A stretch of 64,000 nt of DNA from Nocardia sp. BMG51109 (GTDB lineage Bacteria > Actinomycetota > Actinomycetes > Mycobacteriales > Mycobacteriaceae). The DNA lies in contig NZ_JAFQ01000004.1 in the NCBI RefSeq assembly GCF_000526215.1, positions 3,968,001 through 4,032,000 on the forward strand, written 5' to 3'. Positions 38,701 to 46,155 of the stretch are shown here, in pieces. The position numbers and the translations under genes were made by a program. The first letter of the stretch is position 1, and each line of letters starts with the position of its first letter. The notes under the pieces were generated by a model that was not told the DNA's origin, ran no database searches, and saw only the letters and a program-made list of their open reading frames with translations.

Positions 38701-39552
38701 TCACGGTCCGCCCGTAGGCCGTGGCTGTCGCTGTCGCATCGCCTTGCCGATCAATACCCGCGCTGTCTCGCCGACCACCGCTTGATCCAAGAGCGTCTGG
38801 AACACCTGTTCGTACAGCACCAGTTCTCGCGGTTGCGTGATGGTCAGCTCGGCCGAGATCGTTTCGACGCTGGCAACCTTGCGGTCGAAGATGACGAAAT
38901 TGGTGGTGGGAACATGGTAATCCGACATCTGCGGGATGACGCTCACGACGACATTCGGCAGCCTCATCATGCTGAGCAGATGGTCGAGTTGGCCGATCAT
39001 CACCTCGTCGGAACCGACCGTGGTGTACAGGACTTGTTCGGCCAGAACGAAATTGAAGCGATGGTTGCCGTGCCGAAGCACTTGTTGCCGTTCCAGCCGC
39101 GCGATGATGCCCTGGTCGACCGGTTCGTCGTGACCGTAGAAGGCGGCGACCTTGGTGAGCATGGCGCGCATGTAGTCCGGGGTTTGGAGCAGGCCCGGCA
39201 TGATGACCGGTTCGAACCAGCGCGTCAGCCGCGTGCCCTCTTCCAGAGTGTGCAGTTGTTGCTGTTTGCGCCGGATACCGGCGATGCGTTTCCACTCGAC
39301 GTAGGCGGCTTCGACGTTGCGGAGGGTGGCGATCAGGTCAGGTAGCTGCTGTCCGGCCTTGCAGTGGCGGCACCAGATGCGAATGTCGGTTTCGGCCGGC
39401 GTCTGTTTGCCGCTTTCGATCTTCGAGACCTTCGAGGAGTGCCACCCCGCCAGCTCGGCCAGCTGGACGCCAGAGAGGCCCGCGTCTTTGCGGATGTCGC
39501 GCAGACGACCGCCTAACGCCTCTCGGGCATCACGAACGCTGGAGCTGGTCAC
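38701..39552 (-). CDS. XRE-family regulator with DUF5753-type C-terminal domain
   Basis: 283 residues. HTH about residues 13-68 (LSGVQLAELAGWHSSKVSKIE), then the DUF5753 pattern: VEWKRIAGIRRKQQQLHTLE, LTRWFEPVIMPGLLQTPDYM, VLAEQVLYTTVG, and VVVSVIPQMSDYHV. In Streptomyces such regulators work with small DUF397 partners in development and antibiotic control; no DUF397 gene is next to it here. GTG start overlaps the stop of the DUF6879 gene (GTGA). Last gene of a three-gene minus-strand operon starting at 40399. Confidence 0.92.
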   Translation of the reverse strand: MTSSSVRDAREALGGRLRDIRKDAGLSGVQLAELAGWHSSKVSKIESGKQTPAETDIRIWCRHCKAGQQLPDLIATLRNVEAAYVEWKRIAGIRRKQQQLHTLEEGTRLTRWFEPVIMPGLLQTPDYMRAMLTKVAAFYGHDEPVDQGIIARLERQQVLRHGNHRFNFVLAEQVLYTTVGSDEVMIGQLDHLLSMMRLPNVVVSVIPQMSDYHVPTTNFVIFDRKVASVETISAELTITQPRELVLYEQVFQTLLDQAVVGETARVLIGKAMRQRQPRPTGGP

Positions 39553-40088
39553 TTGGCAGCAGCGTAGTCGCTTCCCACATAGTCAGCGTGCGGGATGCCG
39601 AGGCCCCACACCGTGTCACGAACGGCCACCAGGTGAGCCGCGATCACTGGGTCTTCGGTGACGGCGAACCCGCCGAAGTCACCATCGTCTTCGAAGGTGA
39701 CGAAGACGACCAGGTGGTCATCGAACAACCAGTAGTCATCACTGGTCAGCCGGCTCGGGTCGATGAGGGGCCGCGGGAGCCACTTGATCTGTTCGCCCGC
39801 CTCGATGTTCAGCGGGGCGATGGTGAGGCCGAACCGGGTGTAGTCCACGTGCGGGATGCTGACCAGCCGCACCCGGTGCACCTGTTTGCCCCGAGCAGTG
39901 ACGTCCCGGATCAGGTCATCCCAGGAACGGCACCATTCGTAGTCGTCGGGCTCTCCGGCCAGGAACTTGCGGAAGGGCTCGTGCTCGTCGGCAACGAGAT
40001 ACTCGTCCTGGGTTTCCAAATGGAAGGCCCGCTCCCACTCACCGGTGCGGAAGAGGCCGACAAATTCTTCGCCCTGGATCAGTTTCAT
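39549..40088 (-). CDS. DUF6879 family protein
   Basis: 179 residues. Pattern of the family: LFRTGEWERAFHLETQDEY, PFRKFLAGEPDDYEW, VTARGKQVHRVRLVSIPHVDYTRF (split here: VHRVRLVSIP), LIDPSRLTSDDYWLFDD. Function is not established; the family is commonly next to XRE-DUF5753 regulators, as here, and may bind or modify its regulator. The ATG at 40088 is chosen over the longer frame (to 40358) because it overlaps the preceding stop (TATGA) and begins the family sequence MKLIQGEEF. Confidence 0.85.
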   Translation of the reverse strand: MKLIQGEEFVGLFRTGEWERAFHLETQDEYLVADEHEPFRKFLAGEPDDYEWCRSWDDLIRDVTARGKQVHRVRLVSIPHVDYTRFGLTIAPLNIEAGEQIKWLPRPLIDPSRLTSDDYWLFDDHLVVFVTFEDDGDFGGFAVTEDPVIAAHLVAVRDTVWGLGIPHADYVGSDYAAAK

Positions 40089-40399
40089 ACGGGCCGGATT
40101 TCCTTTCCCTTCACGACTTCGATGGCTGTCTCGTGAGCGGGCAACTCCATCTGCTGCAAGGCTTCCGGGTCCGTCACGGGGGTGCCGCTCAGCGTGAACG
40201 TGCCACGCCCGGTATCCGTGAGCGGCGTGCCCAGGCACGTGCCGGTCTCCAGGAAGCCCAGCAGCATGTGCGGGATCTCGATCATCGCGTCGTCCGGCTC
40301 CGTGCGCCACCCCTGGATGACGTACGTTTCCCGATCGGACGCGAAAAGCGTTGGGCACGTTCCATTCTGACTACCAACACCGAGGCATCGTATGCGCAT
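40085..40399 (-). CDS. Small protein of the DUF6879/XRE cassette
   Basis: 104 residues, no named family that I can assign. It reads MRIRCLGVGSQNGTCPTLF, then YVIQGWRTEPDD and MIEIPHMLLGF, and ends ELPAHETAIEVVKGKEIRPV. A beta-rich soluble protein with two cysteines. Stop overlaps the DUF6879 start by two bases, so it is co-translated with it. The frame is open to 40450; ATG 40399 gives the natural start. Confidence 0.75.
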   Translation of the reverse strand: MRIRCLGVGSQNGTCPTLFASDRETYVIQGWRTEPDDAMIEIPHMLLGFLETGTCLGTPLTDTGRGTFTLSGTPVTDPEALQQMELPAHETAIEVVKGKEIRPV

Positions 40400-40653
40400 G
40401 GCGACCGTCCCTTGATCTCGTGATGCACGGTTTCGCTCGAACATCAACATCGTGGCTGGTCTCGTTGCCGCTGGTCAACGGATCGGGCGTGCCCGAAGCA
40501 AATCCGAGCAGAAGCATGGCCGTTCGCTCGGCTGCCGTCCTAGCGTCGATGCACAGGCGCTCGGCACCAGGTGAAAGCCCGCTCGGGACAGCATTATCGG
40601 CTTGCTTCTTCCCCGGTGCCGGGCTGCCCTCATAACGAGAGCGAGGGGAGCGA

Positions 40654-40932
40654 ATGTCGCTGAGCCAGTATCTCGTCCGGGTCCACTGCTGCGGCAGCCG
40701 GTGGCTGATCGAAGTGCCGGCGGTAGAACGATGGACGCCGGTCGATGACAAGAAGTCCATCACCCAGACCGCCAGAGCGATGATCGCTGCCGTCACCGAT
40801 GCATCCGCTGACGCGTTCGGCGTCGACCTGGTCGAAGGCCGGGTGCTGGGCAGCATCGACGAGTTCGCTGCCGGGGCAACCGGACTCCGGCGTTGGGGCG
40901 CCGTAACCCCGGCCGATGCCCTGTGCGAGTGA
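40654..40932 (+). CDS. HicB-like small protein
   Basis: 92 residues. The head YLVRVHCCGSRWLIEVP followed by ITQTARAMIAAVTDASADAF follows the pattern of HicB-type antitoxin partial RNase-H folds (Y-x-V-x-V-x-x-x-G-x-W, strand, then helix). No HicA toxin gene is adjacent and there is no DNA-binding tail, so it is an orphan of unknown role. GAGGGGAG upstream of the ATG. It is divergent from the DUF6879/XRE cassette across 254 bp (40400-40653), in which I see no gene. Confidence 0.6.
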   Translation: MSLSQYLVRVHCCGSRWLIEVPAVERWTPVDDKKSITQTARAMIAAVTDASADAFGVDLVEGRVLGSIDEFAAGATGLRRWGAVTPADALCE

Positions 40933-41031
40933 ACCGCTAACCGTTCACGGTATTTCCCCTCGGGCGCCTGGCGATTCTGAGCGTGATCACCCGCAGGCCG
41001 CGGGCTACTGGGCTTTTGGTTGACTGGCCGG

Positions 41032-41868
41032 GTGCCCTCGAACAGCACCATCACCCACGTCCGTAGTCTCGACGGTCTGCAACTGGAGGCCACTCTCGTC
41101 ACCCCGGACCAACCCACGCCGCGCGCTGTCGTGCTGGTGCACGGCGGCGGTGTCACCCGGGAAGAGGGTGGCTTCTTCACTCGCCTCGCCGCCGGCCTTG
41201 CCGAGGCAGGGGTGACGTCGCTGCGGTTCGACCTCCGCGGCCATGGGGATAGCGAAGGGCGACAAGAAGACTTGACCCTTGCGACCATCCTCAACGACAT
41301 TCGCGTGAACCTGGCCCATGTGCGCGAGGTGGCCGACGCGACGGAGGTCAGCCTGCTCGGTGCCAGTTTCGGCGGCGGGATCTGCGCCTACTACGCGGCC
41401 AAGCGGCCGGAACACCTGAGCCGGTTGGTGTTGCTCAATCCGCAGTTCGACTACAAGCGGCGCACCATCGACAGCCGGGGCTACTGGACAGACGACGCCC
41501 TCAGCGACGAACGGGCCAAAGAGCTGAATGAGACTGGCGCCGTGCAGTTTACGCCGAGACTGAAGCACGGACGGCCGTTTCTGAACGAAGTGTTCTGGCT
41601 CGAGCCGAACGACGTGCTCGGCGAGATCACGGTCCCCACCCTGATCGTTCACGGCGACGCCGACACCCTGGTGCCGATCGAGGGCACGCGCGACGCCATC
41701 ACAAAATTCATCGCGCCGGTGGAGTTGGTCGAGATCGAGGGCTCGCAGCACGGTTTCGCGGTGCATGACGATCCGCAGTATCTGAACCCGAAGAGCCAGG
41801 AATATCAGGCCGAGGTGATCGGAATCGTTTCCCGTTGGCTGACAACGGGATCGACGCTACGGCAGTAG
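41032..41868 (+). CDS. Alpha/beta hydrolase, serine aminopeptidase S33-like (second paralogue)
   Basis: 278 residues from GTG 41032 (TTG 41020 is an alternative; both have weak ribosome-binding sites). LVHGGGVTREEGGFFTRLA, RFDLRGHGDSEG, nucleophile Ser in LGASFGGGICAYY, acid in VHGDADTLVP, His in GSQHGFAVHDD. It resembles the hydrolase at 35067-35882 in every block. The two flank the XRE cassettes. The following 219 bp (41869-42087) hold no gene that I can support. Confidence 0.85.
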   Translation: MPSNSTITHVRSLDGLQLEATLVTPDQPTPRAVVLVHGGGVTREEGGFFTRLAAGLAEAGVTSLRFDLRGHGDSEGRQEDLTLATILNDIRVNLAHVREVADATEVSLLGASFGGGICAYYAAKRPEHLSRLVLLNPQFDYKRRTIDSRGYWTDDALSDERAKELNETGAVQFTPRLKHGRPFLNEVFWLEPNDVLGEITVPTLIVHGDADTLVPIEGTRDAITKFIAPVELVEIEGSQHGFAVHDDPQYLNPKSQEYQAEVIGIVSRWLTTGSTLRQ

Positions 41869-42087
41869 AAGCTCGCGCAGTTGCCGCACTGTCGGCCGGA
41901 TGCCACGCCGCTGTTGCTGAACCACAGCTACTCCCGGCGAGCTGCACGTGTCCAGTACGGTGCCCGGTCTGCCGCACGCGCGTGGGTGTGCCCCACGGTC
42001 GGCAGTCCCTCTGGGTACCGATCGCGTACCGGGAGGGCGATCTGGAAGGTCGCGCCGAGACGTATTGCGACTGAGCGTGTCTCGCGT

Positions 42088-42834
42088 TTACTTGTCGACG
42101 GGGCGGTCGAATCCTTCGATCGTGGCCTTCGAAGTAGAGCGGTCCTGGAGGATCAGCTCCCACGGGCCGACGTTGACTTCGAAGTTCTTACCGAAGCCCA
42201 CCCATTTGCCCGCCATTCGGGTACCGGTGAGTTCGATCAGCAGTTGGATCGCGCCGTGGTAGCGAGCACCCCGGTAGTAGCCCTGTGGCGCGGTCCGCTC
42301 GTTCCACACTCCGGTTGCCACATGCCCGTCCACCGTGAGGTCCAGTTCGAGTGACGACTTCGCGGAGCCCGGCAGGCTCCGCACCGTCAGGCGGTCGTCG
42401 TGCTGCAAGACCACGACGTAGTGGCTCGCGGTGAACGTCTGCTTGCGGCCTGACGAGTAGAACTCGTACCTGGACAACCAGATCCCCGAGTATGTGCCCG
42501 AATGCTGTGGAGGCAGGCCCGAGCCGGGGTGGCGCTCGTGCGGTACGGCGCCGATGTCCGAGCTGACTTCGTGGCCCGCGTCGTTGCCGCCGGACAGGCT
42601 CCGCCCGGCCATCACGGTTCCGAAACCGAGCGATTCGATCGGCAAGCCCATGACCTTCTCCAGTGCCCTCGCGTGCGATGGCCGCGGGTTGGTCGTGTAG
42701 CCGGACTCCCAGCGCTGTACGAGGCGTTTCGTGGCGCTGGCGCATCCGACGTCGCGGAGTGCGCGCGCCAAGTCGTCCTGCGACATGAGGCGTGCACTCC
42801 GTGCTGCGCGAAGAGCCGTGTTCGGTGTCCCCAT
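42088..42834 (-). CDS. XRE-family regulator with beta-rich C-terminal domain
   Basis: 248 residues. HTH about 5-65 (MSQDDLARALRDVGCASATK, then LVQRWESGY). After a Gly/Ser linker the C-terminal 130 residues begin GTYSGIWLSRYEFYSSGR and continue as alternating strands (HYVVVLQHDDRLTVRSLP, LDLTVDGHVATGVWNE, MAGKWVGFGKNFEVNVGPWEL). That pattern suggests a beta-barrel, lipocalin-like sensor domain. The ATG at 42834 starts the HTH; the longer frame to 43155 adds only Arg-rich sequence. Divergent from the two cysteine-motif genes across 242 bp without other genes. Confidence 0.82.
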   Translation of the reverse strand: MGTPNTALRAARSARLMSQDDLARALRDVGCASATKRLVQRWESGYTTNPRPSHARALEKVMGLPIESLGFGTVMAGRSLSGGNDAGHEVSSDIGAVPHERHPGSGLPPQHSGTYSGIWLSRYEFYSSGRKQTFTASHYVVVLQHDDRLTVRSLPGSAKSSLELDLTVDGHVATGVWNERTAPQGYYRGARYHGAIQLLIELTGTRMAGKWVGFGKNFEVNVGPWELILQDRSTSKATIEGFDRPVDK

Positions 42835-43076
42835 ACCTTCACACCGTAGCTTTTGGACGCCGAAATGTCGCCCCCAATGTGGACGGATTGACGCCTCCGT
42901 TGTCGTCGCCGCGACCAGGCCATTCGGTGGACGCTGGGGGTGGCCTCGCCGCCGGGTCGAAGATCGGCCCCGAACGATGTCGCCGACCGACCCAACAGGC
43001 ACCTTCCGGTCGAAGGCATCACACTCCCCGGCGGCGAGTGCTCCCACACCGATAAACGAGCAGTGGAGGGGATGAC

Positions 43077-43739
43077 ATGGATTCCGGTGAGCAGCTGCAC
43101 GACAAGCCGACAGCGGTCTGCCTCGTACGCCCGGATGTGTCGGGGCTCGAAGCACCGCGGCACGCGGTAGAAACCCAAAGGCACACAGCGAAACTGGGGT
43201 ACGTGGTCCTGTACACGGTGCGGCCGCCGGCCGACCATCCGGATCCGGTCGGGTACGCGCTCGGTCTGGCGGCTGGGCTGGCCGTCGTTGCGGTGGTCGT
43301 CTACGACCTGGCCACTGTCGACAACATGCCCTCGCGGGTGTGCGAGATGTTCGACCTGGAGACGGTGTGCCCGCCGGTCACGTGGACAGCGGAACAGCAA
43401 GAGGTTGCCGGCCGTGAGCATGCGCACCCCGGCCACCCGCTCACAGTCGACGAAGCGCGGCGAATCATGCGGCAGCACATCGGTTGTCGCGCTCTCGATT
43501 GCGCGCGGAAGGCGAGTGCGTACACGTGTCTGGTCCGGGCCGGGAAGATCGTGCCTCCGGCCGAAACGCCGCGTGAACGTGCCGCTGCGCGGGGAGTCCG
43601 GTTCCCGCCGCGGTCGTCGGACCCGCCGCCGCTAGCCGGGCCGGACTTGTCGACGTTGCTGGCGTTGCTCGATGGACTGGCCGCCGATGCTCGTTCCGGC
43701 CTGGCTGCCGTGCGCCCGTTGTCCGGGGCCGGTGGGTAG
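43077..43739 (+). CDS. Uncharacterised protein with resolvase-like segment and cysteine motif
   Basis: 220 residues. Residues about 37-100 (LGYVVLYTVRPPADHPDPVG, then AVVAVVVYDLATVDNMP) resemble the N-terminal fold of serine recombinases, but no catalytic Tyr-x-x-x-Ser is present. Residues about 122-163 contain HPLTVDEARRIMRQHIGCRA and LDCARKASAYTCLVRAGKIV, a cysteine motif repeated in the next gene. The tail is Pro/Ala-rich. Strong ribosome-binding site (GGAGGGGATGAC). It was probably a DNA-binding or recombinase-derived protein, now with another role; this is inference. Confidence 0.7.
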   Translation: MDSGEQLHDKPTAVCLVRPDVSGLEAPRHAVETQRHTAKLGYVVLYTVRPPADHPDPVGYALGLAAGLAVVAVVVYDLATVDNMPSRVCEMFDLETVCPPVTWTAEQQEVAGREHAHPGHPLTVDEARRIMRQHIGCRALDCARKASAYTCLVRAGKIVPPAETPRERAAARGVRFPPRSSDPPPLAGPDLSTLLALLDGLAADARSGLAAVRPLSGAGG

Positions 43740-43741
43740 CG

Positions 43742-43996
43742 GTGGGTTTCGACTGGTGGCGCAACCGCGCGGACGAGAACAGTGTGCGGGAGATCCGGGA
43801 GCGGATCGAGCGGGAACAGCAGGCGGTCGGCTGGACTCACGAGGCCCCGGACCAGCCGCTCGCGGTCGATGACTCCCATCGGATCCTGCAGCAGCACCGG
43901 GACTGCGACGTGAAGGACTGCCCACGGAAACGAGCCGCGTGGCAGACGTTGGTCGAGGCCGGGCGAATCAAGCCGGACTCCAGCCGCACCCGATAG
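43742..43996 (+). CDS. Small protein sharing the cysteine motif
   Basis: 84 residues. QPLAVDDSHRILQQHRDC, then DVKDCPRKRAAWQTLVEAGRI aligns with the motif in the preceding gene (two cysteines four to five residues apart, then RK-x-x-A and LV-x-AG-x-I). N-terminus FDWWRNRADENSVREIRERI is helical. GTG start 2 bp after the previous stop, so same operon. No known family; the cysteines could bind metal with His residues (HRDCDVKDC). Confidence 0.7.
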   Translation: MGFDWWRNRADENSVREIRERIEREQQAVGWTHEAPDQPLAVDDSHRILQQHRDCDVKDCPRKRAAWQTLVEAGRIKPDSSRTR

Positions 43997-44189
43997 GAGG
44001 GATCGCTGATGGCGCCCGAACTATCCCCCGGTGCGGCTGGTGGTCGTTCGTGCGCTCACCGAGGTCGGTGGTGCACGTTGCGTCGTCGTGCTTGCCGATG
44101 TGGCCGACCGAATACTCCTGGCCGCCCGAGCCCGGTGCAAGCGGGCTCTGTACGTGAGGACCGAAGAACGGAATGGGGAGGACAAGAGT

Positions 44190-44780
44190 ATGGAGCTGTT
44201 GCCCGGCATGAGGCGGCTGCTGGCGGTGTGGGACGGCGCCGAGGAATCGGCGACCACGCTCGAGCACGCGAGCCAGGTGTTCGTGACGATGTGGACAATC
44301 CGCTTCGACGGCCTGGATCTGCTGAACGTCTCGAATCAGCACAGCGGTGTCCTCGGCGGCCAGGCGGCCGGGCTGGGCCAGTGTATCGCGCGGGCGATCG
44401 ATGACGAGGTGACCTGGCAGTTGGGGAACCGGGCCGAGTCCGTGACACTGATCGACGACGACCTGCCGGAGACCGTGACGGTGGGGGAACTGCTCGGCCG
44501 CATCGCGATGGTCGCGGTCTTGATGGACAAGGTGCCGGGCCGTCCGGAAGACAACCCGTTCGGTCCGGTCCTCGCCGATTTCGGTCGGCGGTACGAGTCG
44601 CTCGCGGTGGACTTGGTCGCGGGGCGTCGCCGACAGCCTCGCCGCCGGTCCCACGGTGCGCCCCCGATCCCCCCGCCGCAACGGATCGACCTGGCATACC
44701 TGCCGCGGAACCAACAGAGAGTCATCGGCGAAGGCCGACAACGAGCACGACCGCCGAAACACGGCGACCGAGATCGGTGA
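44190..44780 (+). CDS. Uncharacterised protein, last gene of the cassette
   Basis: 196 residues, no family that I know. Helical middle (SQVFVTMWTIRFDGLDLLNV, GELLGRIAMVAVLMDKVPG) and a basic C-terminal tail (GRRRQPRRRSHG). The ATG at 44190 has GGAGG upstream. The frame is open back to a GTG at 44031, and the extra 53 codons (VVVRALTEVGGARCVVVL) also look like protein. Meanwhile the best ribosome-binding site (AGGAGG at 43995) precedes an ATG at 44009 in another frame. The N-terminus is therefore uncertain and a one-base change near 44010 is possible. Confidence 0.6.
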   Translation: MELLPGMRRLLAVWDGAEESATTLEHASQVFVTMWTIRFDGLDLLNVSNQHSGVLGGQAAGLGQCIARAIDDEVTWQLGNRAESVTLIDDDLPETVTVGELLGRIAMVAVLMDKVPGRPEDNPFGPVLADFGRRYESLAVDLVAGRRRQPRRRSHGAPPIPPPQRIDLAYLPRNQQRVIGEGRQRARPPKHGDRDR

Positions 44781-44887
44781 AATGGTGACGAAGAGCCGGG
44801 GGCTTACGAGGCTGTAGTGCCCGCCGCCCGCTCCGGGGGCTCGCCGAGAACGACAGGCGCTGAACAGAATCCAGACCGGTTTGGGGG

Positions 44888-45403
44888 CTACAGCGGGGTC
44901 ATGCCGCTGACCAGCCAGTGGCCGTCGTGTTTCTCGGCCGTGACTGTCACTCGGCTGGAGCTGGTGGTTGGGGACGGGGCGGCGGTGCTGATCGTTACTT
45001 GGTCGATGTACATCAGTAGTGTGGCGCGGTCGGTGGAGGCCGACAGGACTCCGGTGGAGACCACTCGTGCCTTGGTGCTGACGCCCTTCTCCTTCGCTAC
45101 CGGGACGATCGTCCGGTTCACCAGGTTGTGGTAATCGTCCTGGAAGGGGCCGGTGAGGCCGGGGACGGCGGCGAGGTCCTTGTCGACGGTGTCGGCGGCG
45201 TAGCTGAGCATCGCGGCGATCGTTTCGCGGGCGGCCGGTGGTGCGTCGCGGCGGGCGGCGGCCGTGGCGGCGTCGTGACGGTTGTCGCGCACCAGGAGGA
45301 CGGCGGCCACTGTCAATGCCACGATCAGGGCCGATATTAGCGGAATTAGACTGAGTCGCAGGATTTTTCGGGTGCGCCGGGTGAGTGCGGATCGGTCGGT
45401 CAC
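44888..45403 (-). CDS. Mce-associated membrane protein
   Basis: 171 residues. One N-terminal membrane helix (about residues 18-40: LSLIPLISALIVALTVAAVL) and an extracytoplasmic domain ending HDGHWLVSGMTPL, as in Mas/Mam proteins that accompany mce operons. Such proteins stabilise or support the Mce transporter. GTG start overlaps the previous stop (GTGA). Last gene of the operon. Confidence 0.88.
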   Translation of the reverse strand: MTDRSALTRRTRKILRLSLIPLISALIVALTVAAVLLVRDNRHDAATAAARRDAPPAARETIAAMLSYAADTVDKDLAAVPGLTGPFQDDYHNLVNRTIVPVAKEKGVSTKARVVSTGVLSASTDRATLLMYIDQVTISTAAPSPTTSSSRVTVTAEKHDGHWLVSGMTPL

Positions 45404-46155
45404 GGCACGAACTCCACTTCCGACATCTTCAGGATGCCGTCGACTTCCTTGATCTTCACGCTGAACCGGTACGAGCGTTTCTCCTGCTGCCGGTTCTGGG
45501 TGTTGGTGACCTGTGCGTCGGCGGCGACGATCACGGTGGTCGTGCCGTCGTCCGTGGGGCCTTTGCCCGGGATGTCGTTGCCGTCGTCGGCCGCCGGGCC
45601 GGCGGCGACGACCTCGCCGGTGGACAGCACGTCGGCATCGCGGATGGCCTGGAGATAGTTGGCGGACTGGCTGTGCAGTTCGTCGGCGAACGGTGCGGTG
45701 GTGAGGTCGGCCAGGCGGGTGAAGTCGGCGTCGGCGCTGTCGCGGCGGATGTTGATCAGTGCGGTGACGCCGCGGCGGGCGGTGTCGACGACGGCGGACT
45801 CGTGGTTCGCCGCGGCCTCGGTCCGCTGGTGCTGACGCAGTGCCAGGGTGGTTACCGTGGCAGCCGTTGCCAGTGCCACCACGGCGAGAATCACCGCGAG
45901 AAGGTGAAAACCCCTGCGTCCCAGTTTCACCCGAGGGATCCGGGGCCGTGGAATCCGGGGCGGCCTGCCGCGTGTGCGAGGCGTCCGTTCCGGGGCGGCC
46001 GGTCGCGTGAGCGTCGCGACAGCGCCGGTGTCGGAGCGCTCGGGCGACTCACCCGGCGGCCCGGTCGGCCGGGTGGCCTTGCGCCGTCGCGGCGGTGCCA
46101 CCGTGGCGGCCGAGGCGCGGGTCAGGGAATCGGTGCGGTCAACAACGACGTCCAT
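45400..46155 (-). CDS. Mce-associated membrane protein (long N-terminal tail)
   Basis: 251 residues. A basic, Pro/Arg-rich cytoplasmic tail (residues 1-78, including RGRPPRIPRPRIPRVKLGRR), one membrane helix (about 80-103), then the Mam-type external domain (VDTARRGVTALINIRRDSA, ending KMSEVEFVP). Overlaps the end of mceF by 34 bp. Part of the mce operon by orientation, spacing and family. Confidence 0.88.
   Translation of the reverse strand: MDVVVDRTDSLTRASAATVAPPRRRKATRPTGPPGESPERSDTGAVATLTRPAAPERTPRTRGRPPRIPRPRIPRVKLGRRGFHLLAVILAVVALATAATVTTLALRQHQRTEAAANHESAVVDTARRGVTALINIRRDSADADFTRLADLTTAPFADELHSQSANYLQAIRDADVLSTGEVVAAGPAADDGNDIPGKGPTDDGTTTVIVAADAQVTNTQNRQQEKRSYRFSVKIKEVDGILKMSEVEFVP

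Noticed and set aside
41869..42087. Minus-strand scraps with cysteines (e.g. RQCGNCASFYCR)
   Set aside because: Spread over different frames with stops; no start and no consistent protein.
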